Of a stretch of 64,000 nucleotides of DNA, positions 35,797 through 49,754 are shown piece after piece. A program made the translations under genes and the position numbers. The notes below the pieces were generated by a model, which had not been told where the DNA came from, did no database searches, and saw only the letters and a program-made list of their open reading frames with translations. How positions within the stretch are numbered: position 1 is the stretch's first letter; every line of letters starts with the position of its first letter. The DNA is from Euleptes europaea (Eukaryota > Chordata > Lepidosauria > Squamata > Sphaerodactylidae), in NCBI RefSeq assembly GCF_029931775.1, contig NC_079312.1, forward strand, positions 16,871,821-16,935,820, written 5' to 3'.

Positions 35797-36876
35797 TTAC
35801 GCCAAGCACAGGGGGTCTCCTTTTATTGGGGGAAATTAGCTGGAGACTAGATAGAGCTTTGCAAGAGGCTGGCGTGAGGATCTTGTTAAACCAATTCTTC
35901 CCCTAGGTGAGCTAGCCAAATGGAGAGCAACCCAATAATGAGGAGGCTTTTATTAATTTTAAGGCTTTTATTAAAAGTAATCAAATAGGGTAAAAAACAC
36001 ACACGCAAACAATTCCCGACACACATAGAGCTAAGAAAAAAAAGATTTGAGATTCCCAAGCGGTTCATAGTCACCTTTCCTGCAGAACAAGTTTCCAGGA
36101 CGGCAGCTGCATGAGAGAAGGGGAAAAAGAAGTACACACCGGGTGTAGGGCTCACATCTTGTGTTCTGGATCCAAAATAAGAAGCCACTGGCATGTGCCA
36201 GAGTGCCAATATTTAAGGCTGAATTCTGCCCTGGGGCAGGGTGATTCACCGAGCATGTGTACAGTGGGGCACAAAGGTAAGATTGCTTCAAAATTGGAGA
36301 AAGATTGAATGGTGAAAAGGTGGGAGCGAGGTTGATCGGAATATGAGGGGATTATTGATGACTGTCAATCACTCAGTGATTGTGTTATTGAAAGCTGGCA
36401 GGAACTGGGGGAGAGGAGAAGGAGAAAATGGGATTAGCCTGTAATCAGACTATCCCAGAGAAGGGATGCAAAGTGGGGGAGGGGAACTGTCACTGTTCTG
36501 AGTCTGAAGTCATAAGGCAGATCTTGATAGGCTGGCCATCTTCTTGGTTATGCAAAGGCAGTTGTTCCAGGGTTGGGTCACAGGTGAGGAGAGGCGGGAG
36601 CAGAATCTGGAGTCCTGCTTGGCATCCACCTCCAAGATGGAATCCAGGTCACGCCCCTTTCTCCGGGTCCAGGTGCTGTGTGTGCGCCATTCGCAGGATC
36701 TGGCAGGCTCCGCACAGCGATGTCCGGTGGGGTATCTGGGGTACTCCTGTGCCTTGGAGTGTGGTGTTGTGTCTCTCCACGCCTCCCCTGTCATTCAGCA
36801 GCAGTTCCCATGTACAAATATGAGAGTCCAAGAGTGTCCATATTTATAGGGCATATGCAAGGGTGCCGTTAAGCGT
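35797..36876. other. Unidentified 1.1-kb block beside the LTR
   Basis: The block lies between the LTR and a CR1 3' tail and matches no other part of the window. It has a polyadenylation-like region on the minus strand near 35960-35970 and a TATA-like phrase (ccctataaatatgg, minus) near 36835-36850, so it may be another non-coding LTR-type piece. No coding domain is seen. Confidence 0.35.
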
Positions 36877-37200
36877 GGGGGAGGTAGTTGTGACATTCCT
36901 GCATTGTGCAGGGGGTTGGACTAGATGACCCTGGTGGTCCCTTCCAACTGTATGATTCTATGATGTGGTGAGGGCGGCCAACTTGGAAGGCCATGAAATG
37001 GGAGTGGAGAAATCCATGGAGGGCGGGGCTCTCAGTGGTTACTAATCATGATGGAGATCTGCACCCTCCAGTTCATATCACTTACTGGGGAGCCCAGGGA
37101 GGCAGATGCTGTTGCAGCGGCCTGTGGGCTTCCTAGAGGCAGCTGGTTGGCCACCATGTGAACACAACGCTGGACTTGATGGGCCTTTGGAGAGAGGTAG
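36877..37200 (+). mobile_element. CR1 3' ends (two joined copies); empty chromovirus site
   Basis: The tail with ggttggactagatgaccctg and attctatgat is followed by a second CR1 end (gatgtggtgagggcggccaa and onward). The uninterrupted ctaat at 37042-37046 is the paralogous empty site of the chromovirus at 6152. Confidence 0.82.
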
Positions 37201-37479
37201 ATGCAGAACATGTCTAGAGTCCGTGAAAAAAACAGATGAATTGGGAGCCTCCTTTGTCTTCTGCCTCGGTCACGGTAGAACAAAGGATTTCATTTTACCC
37301 GGGCCAGAGGGAATTGTGGGAAGAAGCAGCTCTGATAGCCAATTAGCGTTCAGTTCAGACACATCTGCCCTAGTGTTGGTCTGGACTACATTTCCCACGA
37401 TTGTAAGTCTTAAAGGGCTAACTACTACAAACATTTTCTATGTAACACCTCGCTTTCTGCTGGGGCAGCACACCACCAA
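37201..37479 (+). other. Unassigned sequence
   Basis: No gene. A short inverted motif pair (ggaattgtgggaa and ttcccacgatt) spans about 37310-37400, hinting at a small DNA-transposon remnant, but the ends were not fixed. Confidence 0.3.
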
Positions 37480-38110
37480 TGGTGGACCTGCCAAAAAACC
37501 CAGAAATATTGGAAGCGAATTCATAAAGAGATCGTGGCAATACTCCCGGTGGAATTTGATTTAAATCCAAACTTCATGCTCTTAGGGATGATTCCAACTC
37601 AACTACAAGTTATGCAGAAGGAATTTTTTCAGTATGCGGTTACTGCAGCGAGGGTTTTATATGCAAGATATTGGAAAAACAAAGAGGCCCCAGGACTAAC
37701 GGAATGGATTGCAAAAATGATGGAATTTGCCACCATGGCAAGGCTCACCAGCCAACAGAATGAAGAGCACCAACAGAAATGGCAATTGTTTTAGGCTAAG
37801 TACGGATGCTAGTGTTCTTATTTCAGATTTGTTCATAATACCATTATGAATAGTGTTGTATGTAAGTTACAGTTGAGTGTAGAAGTAAAGCAATCGATAT
37901 AAAGCAGCAATAACTTGACGAGCTTAGGATGGTTAATGGTTTATAGTAAGGAAACATTTGATTTAAATGAAAAGTTTCATTTTGTATGGCTTCAAACTGA
38001 AGATGGGTTGCAGGGTGCGCGCATGTAATACGATCTTTCCCTGTTTTCCCTTTTCCCCTTTAATCTCCCCCCCTTTTTTAAATTCTGTATCCTAAAAACT
38101 AATTTTAAAA
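37480..38110 (+). mobile_element. L1 LINE 3' end
   Basis: The frame around 37480-37794 reads KTQKYWKRIHKEIVAILPVE and later YARYWKNKEAPGLTEWIAKM, the C-terminal end of L1 ORF2. A 3' UTR ending in an A-rich run follows before module D promoter sequence resumes. It is a 5'-truncated copy. Confidence 0.82.
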
Positions 38111-38466
38111 AAAGTAATGCCAATGTATTGAGATGGAGACGGGGGTTTGCATGGAGTTTTATTCAACGTAGAGAAAAAGCCTCCCCCCCCTTGCAGTCTC
38201 CAGTGGTGCCGTCCGCCTCCCCCCTCCCCCCTGCAGCTGGAGTCTGCAGCCACAGAGCTGCCCTTTGCAAGGGAGGGAAAGGAGGGGGGTGGTCGCGGGG
38301 GTGGCTTTCGTGGGACCGTCTCGCGGGGCTGCGGGGCAGGAGCCGGAGCAGGGGGGCTGCCTGCCGGAGAGGTCGCTCGGCTGCACCACCCCACTTCGCC
38401 CCCCGTTAAGCGGGGAGGAAGGGGGAGCGCTGAAGCCGGGCGTGTTTGGAGGAGGCGGGGGGAGAC
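38111..38466 (+). promoter_or_regulatory. CpG-rich promoter region of gene D
   Basis: Homologous to the promoter blocks of genes B and C. The GC-rich block extends past exon 1 to about 38870. It begins with the uninterrupted site (near 38113-38135) where gene B carries a Sauria SINE. Confidence 0.5.
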
Positions 38467-38481
38467 ATGCCTCGTGGCTCG
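38467..38481 (+). CDS. Gene D exon 1 (MPRGS)
   Basis: Five codons starting atg at 38467, donor gtaagc at 38482, phase 0 end, same as gene C. Confidence 0.73.
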
Positions 38482-40687
<2,206 letters not shown>

Positions 40688-40813
40688 CTAAAAATGCAGG
40701 ATACCTAGTTCCAAAGCCAGACCTGATCTCCCGCCTCGAAGGAGGGGAGGTGCTTTGGCTACCTGATCCGCCAGAGATTGCCAAGAGGCAGGTGGCTTCA
40801 GGCTCCAGCTCAG
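40688..40813 (+). CDS. Gene D KRAB-B exon
   Basis: A 126-nt phase-1 exon with intact acceptor cttccag (40686-40687 AG) and donor gtaagg. It encodes KNAGYLVPKPDLISRLEGGE and then VLWLPDPPEIAKRQVAS, a normal KRAB B box. Confidence 0.9.
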
Positions 40814-41049
40814 GTAAGGAGTCTGCAGTGCCAGCTGAGATTTCCCTTGCTGATGCTGGTGTGGCCCAGTTCCCCTCCACCCCTGGCAGTATTAAATGCA
40901 AGCATTAATAGTTAAGAGGTTTGGCTGTAACCATTTCAAGTTGATGCCCGCCACTCTCTCAGAATTGCAAAGGCCCTGGGAGGCTCAAAAAATTGGGGAC
41001 TCGTGCTTGAAATGCTTTCAGTAAAACTTCTTCAGCTCTATTTGTAGAA

Positions 41050-41275
41050 GGTTTGGGACCTCTACCCCCAAAAATGCCCCCCCAGAGCCGTGGAAAGGGG
41101 CGGTTGTGTTTTTAATGGCTTTATTCGGCCGAATTTTTTTCCCGAACTTTGAATTCCCGCCGAATTGCACGGACCCGAAGTGGGGGAGTTCGGACTTCGG
41201 CATATTCCGAATCTAAACAGGCCGAATTCAGCCGAATCCGAACTATACTGAATTTTTAAAAATTCAACAGCCCTA
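41050..41275. repeat. Unidentified repeat with gccgaattc motifs
   Basis: About 225 bp replace intron sequence seen in gene C. They contain several self-complementary cggccgaatt/gccgaattc motifs and end in aacagccctaat. A non-autonomous DNA transposon is likely but the family is not recognised. Confidence 0.4.
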
Positions 41276-41371
41276 ATTTGAATAAAATTGCCCCTCATGA
41301 ATATGCAAACAGGCTCCCCTTCCAATCTTCTCTACCTTTCTACTTTTTCTGGTGTGGTAACAGTTTGTTCA

Positions 41372-41575
41372 CCCTGACCTTGATGGCGCAGACTAGCATG
41401 ATCTCCGCAGAATCTCAGAAGCTAAGCAGGGTTGTTCTTGGTTAGCATTTGGATGGGAGACCATCAAGGAAGGGACACAGAGGCAGGCAGTGGCAAAACA
41501 CCCCCTGAGCATCTCATGCCTTGAAAACCCTGTGTGGTCACCAAGAGCCGGTTGCGGCTTGATGGCTCTTTCCAC
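41372..41575 (+). mobile_element. 5S rRNA-derived SINE
   Basis: Same head and body as at 28409, at the homologous place in gene D, more diverged. Confidence 0.8.
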
Positions 41576-41715
41576 CACCAAAGGTGTGTTCTGCTTTGTA
41601 GGTCTCTGTTAGTCAAAAGATGGTCTTCAGATCCTCTGAATAAATAACACTGGTGGTCAGCCTCATCAGAGTCTTCCTGGCAGAAAGCAGGATTCATTCT
41701 TCCCGTTTATTCCAG

Positions 41716-42018
41716 CAGTCAGTGGCCATCCAGGTGAGAACAAAGAGGAGCTTCGCCCACCAAAGAAAGGAAAGACAATAATACTGTGCAGAGACAAAAA
41801 GAGCATTTCCAGACATCAAGAAAGAGGAGAAAATTCTAAGCTTCCATGTAGATCAGAGAGACCTCAAGGAAGGCACTCCGGAAAGAAAGGTGCCAAAACA
41901 TCTCCTCACAAGGAGAGTGGTGGGGATTTTATTGACCCATCAGATGAAAAGAGAAGTTACAGGAATGAGAGACCAAAGGCATGCACAACAGGGAGGCAAG
42001 AATCCTCCCCCAAAGATG
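41716..42018 (+). CDS. Gene D linker exon 1
   Basis: 303 nt, phase 1 to phase 1, acceptor tttattccag (AG at 41714-41715), donor gtaagagg. It is open throughout and encodes SGHPGENKEELRPPKKGKTI, KKGAKTSPHKESGGDF and CTTGRQESSPKD. It is more diverged from the gene C linker than linker exon 2 is, so it looks like the original gene D copy. No known domain; basic and probably disordered. Confidence 0.68.
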
Positions 42019-42703
42019 GTAAGAGGGAAGGGTTCTTTGGCAGAAGGGTGGGACAAAGAAAGTGGGAGAACTCTTAGAGCAGCAAAATCAGCTGTATTCT
42101 CAAACTGCAAATGAACGTCTGTAAATAACCCGGGATTATATTTGTGAGCAACCCCCAAACTGGAGAGTAAGGGTATCAGTGTTTGACTGGAAACATCTCT
42201 AATAGATTTATTTCTCACCTAATGTGAGACAAGGTAAAGCTCTACCTGGACTCTACAGCCTTGGATTGTAGGTGAAGCCTCACGTGGTGAAATACGCTTC
42301 TAGTGAAAGAAGCTTCCTAAAGGGTAGAAAACTAGCATGTCAAAGGCTTCTGTGTAACAGGTGGTTTTTGTGTGTACTGCATGGTTTTTGCTTATTTGGG
42401 GAGGGGTGGATCCCACAAGGCTCTACCCCCAGTTTGAATGGCTTGGATACAGGTTGAGTGCCTCATCTCCAGTTCTGTGAGGACTGGGCCTGGGAAATAG
42501 GTCAAACTCTTCCCCTACCCACATGGACCCATTTTTCAGAACTCCTCAGAATTTTCTGGGTCAGCTTCTAGCTGTGAGGCAGTGATGTGAGTAGATTCAG
42601 GTGTAACATTAGTCATGTCCCCTATGTGCTAAACAGCTGCTTTAGGCTTGCGCCCCATGAGATTTACTCCCTCACAGCTGAGCCCTGGTTAAGGAGGACC
42701 ATC
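42019..42703 (+). other. Intron between linker exons of gene D
   Basis: No gene. It is a diverged version of the DNA after the gene C linker exon (29055-29460). Confidence 0.55.
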
Positions 42704-44763
42704 ATGGAAGCGACAGAGAGGCAGGCAATGGCAAATCATCCCCTCAGCATCTTGTATCTTGAAAACCCCATGGGGTCACCATGAGTTGGCTGTGGGTTGG
42801 TGGCTCTTTCCACCACCAATGGTGTGTTCTGCTTTGTCAGTCTCTGTTAGTCAAAAGATGGTCTTCAGATCCTCTAAATAAATGAAATCGATTAGCATCC
42901 TCATCAGATACTCGCTTCTTTGCTGAAGTCAGGATTCATTCTTAATCTTCCTGTTTATTCCAGCAGATAACGACCATCCAAGTGAGAACACAGAGGAGCT
43001 TCACTCACCAAAGAAAGAAATTAAAATAATATTGCACAGAGTCCAAGAGAGCATTTCCAAACGTCAACAGAGAGGAGAAAATTCTGGGATACCCTGTGGA
43101 CCACAGAGACCTCAAGGAGGGCACGATAGAAAGAAAAGGGCTAAAACCTCTCCTCACAAGGAGAACAGTGGGAATATCAGCGAACCATCAGATGAGAAGA
43201 GAAGTCAGGAGAGTGAGAGACCAAAGGCCTGCACAGCAGGGGGGCAAGAATCCTCCCCCAAAGATGGTAAGAGGGAAGGGTTCTTTGGCAGAAGGGTGGG
43301 ACATAGATAATAGGAGAATTCTTAGAGCAGTAAAAACCACCTGTGTCCTCAAACTGTGAATGAACATCTTGCCCATAACTCGTGATGTTATTTGTGTGCT
43401 ACCCCCAAACTGGAGATAAATGGTATCAGTGCTTGACTGGAAACATCTCCAAGAGATTTATTGCTCACCAAACATGAGTCAAAGTGGTAAAGCTCTGCCA
43501 GGACTCTACCACCTTGGATTGCAAGTAAGGCCTCATGTGATGGAATATTCCTCTATGAAAAGAAGCTTCCTACGTGTAGAAAACTAGCATGTCAGAGCCT
43601 TCTCCGTGACATCTAGTGTTCTACCTGCATGGTTTTAATTTATATGGGGAGGGGTGGATCCTGCGAGTGCCTGAAGCGGATCAACTACTGTGTGTAGTGG
43701 TTATGGTTACAGAATTCATATCTCCCTAAGGAGATATATTATCTTACTTAACATTACCACATCAGGTAGAGACACAACCCATTTGAACTGTTAACGTTCT
43801 TTTTATTGCTAAAGCTTCAAAATAATAAATGTATAAATGTAAAAGGAGAGTAATGAAATAAAATAGGTTACGTGAAAAGTTCTAACAGATTCTAACAGCT
43901 GAATATAATGTCTTTAAAGAATGAAATAAGAGTTTATATACCCCATCACAGAATACAACATTACCATACCGGGAGAATTGTGTCAGACAGCATGTATGGT
44001 CAGAAAATCTTCAACTCTTTTTCAAAATTCTAAGTCCTCCAAATCCATCGTAGTGAAGACACTATAGATGTTATCAGGTATCATACTATGACCATCCATG
44101 ACAAAAAAATTAACATAGTTCCATCTGTGGATGCTTAAATCCAAAGATTGCAGCCACTGAATGATAGGACAGATCTTTCTACAAACGAGAGAAAAGCCCC
44201 ATGTCACAGAAAAATCTGTAATCTTAAAAAAATAATACACCAGGAGTTTAAAATCCCCCCAAATAATAGTAGTGCTGTTACCTTTAGGAAATGAATTCCC
44301 TCTGAGATCTCAGTGGCCATTGTGAAGGTTGCTCAGCAACCCCAACAATACTGCAAGCCTTCAAACCATTGTTTCCTAGTAAAAGGGAAGGGTAGGTAGA
44401 AAGGCTGTTTCCAAGGCTATTTTAGCCTCCATCCCTGCTCCTCAACCTCCTGCCCTGGAGGGAGGAAGTATCAGGCCCAAGTCCAGCACCAACCAGGCAA
44501 TTTGCTTCCATGCCGTTTTCACAATTCACCCAGTGCTGCTTTCACACCAGGGACTTCCCACGGTTCTGTTGCAGACTTTGACATATGGGACCATATGGAA
44601 CGTTGTATTTTAAATATTCTAAGTTAATGTTAATCATAGACAGAATTTTCCTCATTTCCTGAATCATTGAGTTCCCCTCTCTCCCTAATATTAGTTCAAG
44701 CAGTCAGAAACTGCTTTCAGCTAAATTGAATGTAAGAGACCTTGAAAATATGCCAAATCTAGT
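42704..44763 (+). repeat. Interlocus duplication, copy 2 (partner 28490-30551)
   Basis: It starts within a 5S-derived SINE body lacking its 5S head and carries a second linker exon and its downstream intron. It is nearly identical by eye to 28490-30551. Confidence 0.75.
42964..43266 (+). CDS. Gene D linker exon 2
   Basis: 303 nt, phase 1 to phase 1, acceptor tattccag (AG at 42962-42963), donor gtaagagg. It encodes HPSENTEELHSPKKEIK, then RAKTSPHKENSGNIS and CTAGGQESSPKD, nearly the same as the gene C linker exon. Including both linker exons keeps gene D in frame (921 aa predicted). Confidence 0.72.
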
Positions 44764-45189
44764 GTTGTTGTGAGGATAGAGGAGAGGAGAAGGATATAAG
44801 CTGCTTTGGCTCCTCATGGGTGGGGGGAGAACACAGTGGGGGGGCTCAGTGCACATCTGGTTTAAAAGGAAAACCATGGCTAAAAACCAGAAGAAAATTT
44901 TTAACCTGGGATGTCTGGAATCTCCATTCCAAGGTTGATTTCACACAGAATGGCATGAGTAGCCAGACTACCACAGAAAATCCCCCTAGCGTGGAATCAG
45001 GCCAGGTGTGGCGGGGGCCATAACTGGGTGCCACACAGCTTACCTGGTCCCAGTAGGAGGCTCCGCACAAGTCTGGCAGTGCCCCTCCACACCACTCACT
45101 TGAGCAATATGTACATTACAACTTTTGTAGCTTGGCCAGACTTTTCACAGGAAGAGGCTATTAGCAGAGGGAAGGAAGGAAAGCTGAGT
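44764..45189 (+). other. Intron flank before finger exon D
   Basis: It begins with a CORE-SINE tail piece (gttgttgtgaggatagagga) and continues as the conserved upstream block shared with genes A, B and E. No gene is seen. Confidence 0.6.
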
Positions 45190-45412
45190 GTGTATCATGT
45201 TGCCGTGTTAGATTTGGATCTGCGAGATCCGGGTTCAAATCCCTACTCTGCCATGGATGTTTTGCTGGGTGACTTTGGGACAGCCACACACTCTCAGCCT
45301 CATCAACTTCTTGTGGTTGTTGTGAGGATAACATGATGGAGAGGAGAATGATGTAAGTTGCTTTGGGTCCCTATTGGGCAGAAAGGTGGAGTATAAATTA
45401 AGTAAATAGTAA
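45190..45412 (+). mobile_element. CORE/MIR-like SINE
   Basis: Matches the copy upstream of finger exon A (596-800): ccgggttcaaatccctactc, then cttgtggttgttgtgaggat, then aaaggtggagtataaattaa. The insertion is shared, so it is old. Confidence 0.75.
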
Positions 45413-45426
45413 ATAAAGCTGAAGAC

Positions 45427-45556
45427 TGGGGAGGGGGTGTGGCTCACTAGTAGAGCCTCTGCTTGGCATGCAGAAGGTCCCAGGTTCAATCCCCAGTGGC
45501 ATCTCTAGTTAAAGGGACGAGGCTAGCAAGTGATGAGAAAGAGACCCTGGAGAGCG
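45427..45556 (+). mobile_element. tRNA-derived SINE, 3'-truncated
   Basis: The head ggtgtggctcactagtagag and B box ggttcaatcccc are present. The body breaks off and joins a second copy of the same family. Confidence 0.75.
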
Positions 45557-45797
45557 ATGGAGAGGGGCTGTGGCTGAGTGGTAGAGCCTCTGCTTGGCAT
45601 GCAGAAGGTCCCAGGTTCAATCCCTGGAATCTCCAGTTAAAGGGACCAGACAAGTAGGTGACGGGAAAGACCCCTGCCTGAGACCCTGGAGAGCCGATGC
45701 CGGTCTGAGTACCATTCTTGATTCCATGGAGTAGACAATACTGACTTTGATGGACCAAGGGTCTGATTCAGTAGAAGGCAGCCTCTTGTGTTCATGA
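45557..45797 (+). mobile_element. tRNA-derived squamate SINE with small insert
   Basis: The head gctgtggctgagtggtagag and end tcttgtgttcatg match the copy at 31917. A short extra stretch (about 45708-45727) interrupts the body. Confidence 0.8.
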
Positions 45798-46013
45798 GTG
45801 GAGAAAAGAAAACTTGGTTGTTAAGTGGGGAGAAGAGAAGAAAGCAAGGAAAGAGGAAATAATGTGGGGAGGAGATACAGGAGGAAATGAAGTGACCTGA
45901 GAAGTCATTGTGGGTACCCTGCTTACAATGTCTAAATTTGGTCCTTAGTTCCTACCTTCTGAAGAGAAGGAAAGAATTGTGACTATGTTCTTCATCACTT
46001 TTCTCCCAAACAG

Positions 46014-47905
46014 GCGCTGAGCAGGTAAAAGAGAAGGAGAAATCTCTGCAAGCAGAAAATGCTCCACTGGCAACCCCAAAAAGGACAGAATTGCAATGGG
46101 TCCAAGAGGGAAATTCCCAGGAATGGGGGGAAGAGGGACAATATGAGACTCAGAGAGGGCCATTGAGGCACCAAAGAAAGCAACCTCAGAAGAAAGCCAG
46201 TGCTTGCGTCGAAAGCCACAACGACCGCCATGAAGAAAGAGTCCAAGAGGGGAGTCGCAAAGATGGGACTCAGAAGCCACTCAAAGATCAGGCAAGAACC
46301 TCCTCCCTTAACACCAGCAAGACAACCCATGCAGCAGCACAACCGTTTCAATGCCCACATTGTTGGAGGAGCTTCAAGCATCACGGTCCACTTGCTATAC
46401 ACGAGCGAACCCACACAGGAGAGAAACCCTATGCATGTTCAGTCTGTGGGAAAAGTTTCAAGTCTACATCAAACCTTTCTAGCCATCAGAGGGTGCACAC
46501 AGAGGAAAGGCCGTATAAATGTTCCGATTGTGGGAAAAGTTTTAAAGCTGCTTCAGGCCTCAAACATCACAAAAAGGTCCACACTGGAGAGAAACCATAT
46601 CCATGTTCAGAATGTGGGAAAAGGTTTGGTACTAACAACCATCTTGTTAGACACGAGAGAACCCACACTCAGGTGAAACCATTCAAATGCTCACACTGTG
46701 GAAAGGGCTTCAGATTGCGAGACAGCCTTGTTGTTCATGAGAGAATCCACACAGGAGACAAACCTTATAAATGCTCAGACTGTGGGAGAAGCTTCAATTG
46801 CCGGTCAAATTTCAGTAGGCACAAGAAAATCCATGGAGGAGAGAAACTGTATAAGTGTTCAGACTGTGGGAAAGGCTGGAGGAATAAGGCAGGCCTTACA
46901 GTGCATGAGAGAATTCACACTGGTGAGAAACCTTACCACTGCACAGAGTGTGGGAAAAACCTTCGGTGCAGTTCAAGCTTTATAATGCATAAGAGAACCC
47001 ACCGAGGAGACAAACCATATGAGTGCCTGGAATGTGGCAAACGTTTCCGTCATAGGGTTTCTCGTATTAACCATGAACGGAGAATGCATAAACATCAGTG
47101 CTCAGTTTGTGGGGAAAGTTTCAGTCAAAGTTCAGCCCTTCAACGTCATACAACTAAACACACAGGAGAGAAACCATTTAGGTGCTCACATTGTGGGAAA
47201 GGCTTTGATCAGAGAAAAATACTGACTCTGCACGAGAGAATCCACACAAGAGAGAAAGTGTTCAGTTGTCTAGAATGTGGGAAAGGATTTATAACAAAAC
47301 CTAAACTTATTCGACATAAGAGAGTCCACACTGGAGAGAAACCATACTCTTGTTCAGAGTGCGAGAAGAGTTTCAGCGAAAAATCAAACCTCGGTCAACA
47401 TGAGAGAGTCCACACAGGAGAGAAACCGTACAAATGCTCGCTCTGCGGGAAGACATTCAGGCAGAAATCGAGTCTTGCTATACATGAAAAATTCCACCCA
47501 GGAAAAGAATCCCATGACTGTTCAGAGTGTGGGAAAAGCTTCAGCAATCCTTTACGCTTGCTGAGACATCGGAAGATCCACACAGGTGAAACCCCCTATA
47601 AATGTTTGGAATGTGGGAAAAGCTTTTCTTCAAAGTGGGGTCAACAGCAACATCAAAGAATCCACACAGGAGAGAAGCCATACCAGTGTCTGGACTGTGG
47701 GAAGAGGTTCCATTTCAAAGGAAACCTGCAGGAACATGAAAAAGGACACACTGGAGAGAAGCCGTTTAAATGCATGGAGTGCGGCAAAAGCTTTATTAAT
47801 AGTTCAAGCCTCATAAGCCACCATGCAATCCACACAGGAAAGAAACCATCTGAATGCTCAGATGAGGGGGAAGGTTCTAGAAAGAGGACTGACCTGCCTC
47901 AATGA
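46014..47905 (+). CDS. Gene D C2H2 zinc-finger exon (18 fingers)
   Basis: The acceptor AG is at 46012-46013, and the frame is open from AEQVKEKEKS. A spacer of about 115 residues is followed by eighteen C2H2 units in the same order as A and C. Finger 1 is FQCPHCWRSF (Trp in place of the usual Gly), finger 7 has Trp and finger 8 has Leu for the core Phe. The frame ends at a TGA (47903-47905) just after RKRTDLPQ, where gene C continues into finger 19. Remnants of that finger lie out of frame to about 48000. With the upstream exons (38467-38481, 39699-39825, 40688-40813, 41716-42018, 42964-43266) the protein is 921 aa. It is predicted to be a KRAB-dependent nuclear repressor. Confidence 0.94.
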
Positions 47906-48077
47906 AACAGTACATACACAGGAAAACCCTTTTCAATGTTTAAGGTGTGGGAAGAAGTTTGTGAAAAACACATCTGGCTGCACATGAGAAAACACACAGA
48001 CAATAAGGGAAGCATTAGAAAAATAGGCTGAAAGCGAATCTTTGCTGTGAAATCACAGAATAATTATGGATTGAAGA

Positions 48078-48292
48078 GTCTGTTGAACACATGTACACAT
48101 GAAGCTGCCTTATAGTGAATCAGACCCTTGGTCCATCAAAGTCAGCATTGTCTACTCAGACCAGCAGCGGTTCTCCATGGTCTCTCACATAACTTACTTG
48201 CCTAGTCCCCTTTACTGGAGATGCCGGAGATTGAACCTGGGACCTTCTGTATGCCAAGCAGATGCTCTACCACTGAGCCTCAGCCCAACTCA
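48078..48292 (-). mobile_element. tRNA-derived squamate SINE 3' of gene D
   Basis: Same family, place and orientation as the SINEs 3' of genes A and C. Confidence 0.8.
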
Positions 48293-49376
48293 GTTTCCTC
48301 CGACAACAGGGCTGATATTCTCTTCTTAATTCCTCTGGGCCCATCTCAGCTTCACCAGCCCCTTAGCTTTCTGTGCCCACCACCATATTATTTTATAGGG
48401 GCCCTGCCTCTGTACATACTCCAGGGGCTAATTCCCAAAGTAGAGTATTTTACATATATTTTATTTGACCAAAAAAAAATCTATTCTGTCAAAGATATCA
48501 ACTAGAACTGTAGCATTTGGATTTTAATTAGTTTTATTAAGAAATACGTTTTCTTCCATCTCCTCCACTTGAGCATCCTACATAAAGTTCCCCGTGTGTA
48601 GAGCAAAGGCCCTGCGAATCAAGCCAACAGTTTTTTAATGATTATACCGGATATTTATCGATGCTGATTGCAAAACTTAATCGGATGGGAAATAGAAGAC
48701 TCTTAAATTGAAATGGAAAGTCTGTAGGTATTATAGGCGTTATTAGAATAAATACATTCTGGACTAATTGTTAATCACACCTACAGCATCATTTCTGGAT
48801 ACTGAAACGGCCCTTTGGAAATGCTGAGTTCTGTAGATCTTCCAACTTCTCTGCCATATTCCCCGTGTTTTTCATGGATATTTCTACTATTCTACCAGGT
48901 GTTATAGCACCATTACCTAATCTCAAGAGATTCCATGCACATTCACAATGTGTAGCATAACCAGTAAATTGTATGGTTCTATTTTTCCTTCGGCATCATT
49001 TTAGGACGCTACTCCAAATTTATGACGACTTGATGCAGACCTGCAACTAATCAGAGTTAGTTCCTCCTCCTGAGGTAACAAGAAGACACCCCCAGCCAGT
49101 ACAATGGTGACTCCTCCCATAGTTACGTCAGCTTCTGTTTTTTGGCTTCTCTTTTTAATATAGTGATTTTGAATTGCAAGTTGTCTCGAGCAGGATTCTG
49201 AAGAGGTGGCATAAAAATATTCTAAATGAATAAATACACTTAAGTTATTTCTTTGTAAATACTACAGTGTGTGGTCTAAAGCTTTTAACGCAGCCTTGTG
49301 CGACACAGTGCACTCATCCTAAACCTGCATTTAATGTTATTTTGTGTACTTAATGGATGTTTGATTACTGAAAGAG
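48293..49376 (+). other. Gene D 3' flank
   Basis: AT-rich 3' flank shared at first with genes A and C. The part 48600-49130 is unmatched elsewhere in the window. An L2-like tail (gttgtctcgagcaggattct, then ggcataaaaatattctaaat) ends near 49250. No gene is seen. Confidence 0.5.
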
Positions 49377-49488
49377 CTGCTCTGTCTCCCTCGGTTTCCT
49401 TCCTGCTTGTACAGGACTTTCACTAGAGGGGGAACAGTTTTTGTGGGTTTTTTGGCTTGGCGTTCCCTCGCTAACTCTTATCCGGGCC
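49377..49488. other. Junction between plus-strand and minus-strand gene groups
   Basis: To the left is plus-oriented 3' flank of the gene A/C/D type. In the middle, cactagagggggaacagttt and ggcttggcgttccctcgcta match the far 5' flank of the minus-strand modules (about 63570-63630). To the right, from about 49488, is the KRAB-A intron of the minus-strand dead module. Three unrelated module parts meet here. Confidence 0.6.
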
Positions 49489-49754
49489 TTAAAACACACT
49501 CGAAGCTCCTCGCATCCCTTGCCCCAGAGCATAACGCAAGGTGCGGTCAGCCTGTTGGTTGGGCAAGCTGACTTTCAGGGAACTTTGTCTGCCATGTCTG
49601 ATCTTTTCACTGATAAGCTTCCAAAGGACCCCAGAGTGGCCCAGAGCAGTTTGATGGGGAAGGAAAAGGAGACCGTCTTGCCACATTGGCCATTGAGGCC
49701 TGACCCTGGTGGGAATCCATGGGCCCAGGAAATGAGTAGGTTAAGGACCCTTAC

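Noticed and set aside
36428-36849. Overlapping plus-strand open frames of about 100-130 codons
   Set aside because: No domain, no conservation in other modules, and they lie in an unidentified repeat-like block.
37534-37794. Possible small gene
   Set aside because: The translation is the C-terminal end of L1 ORF2.
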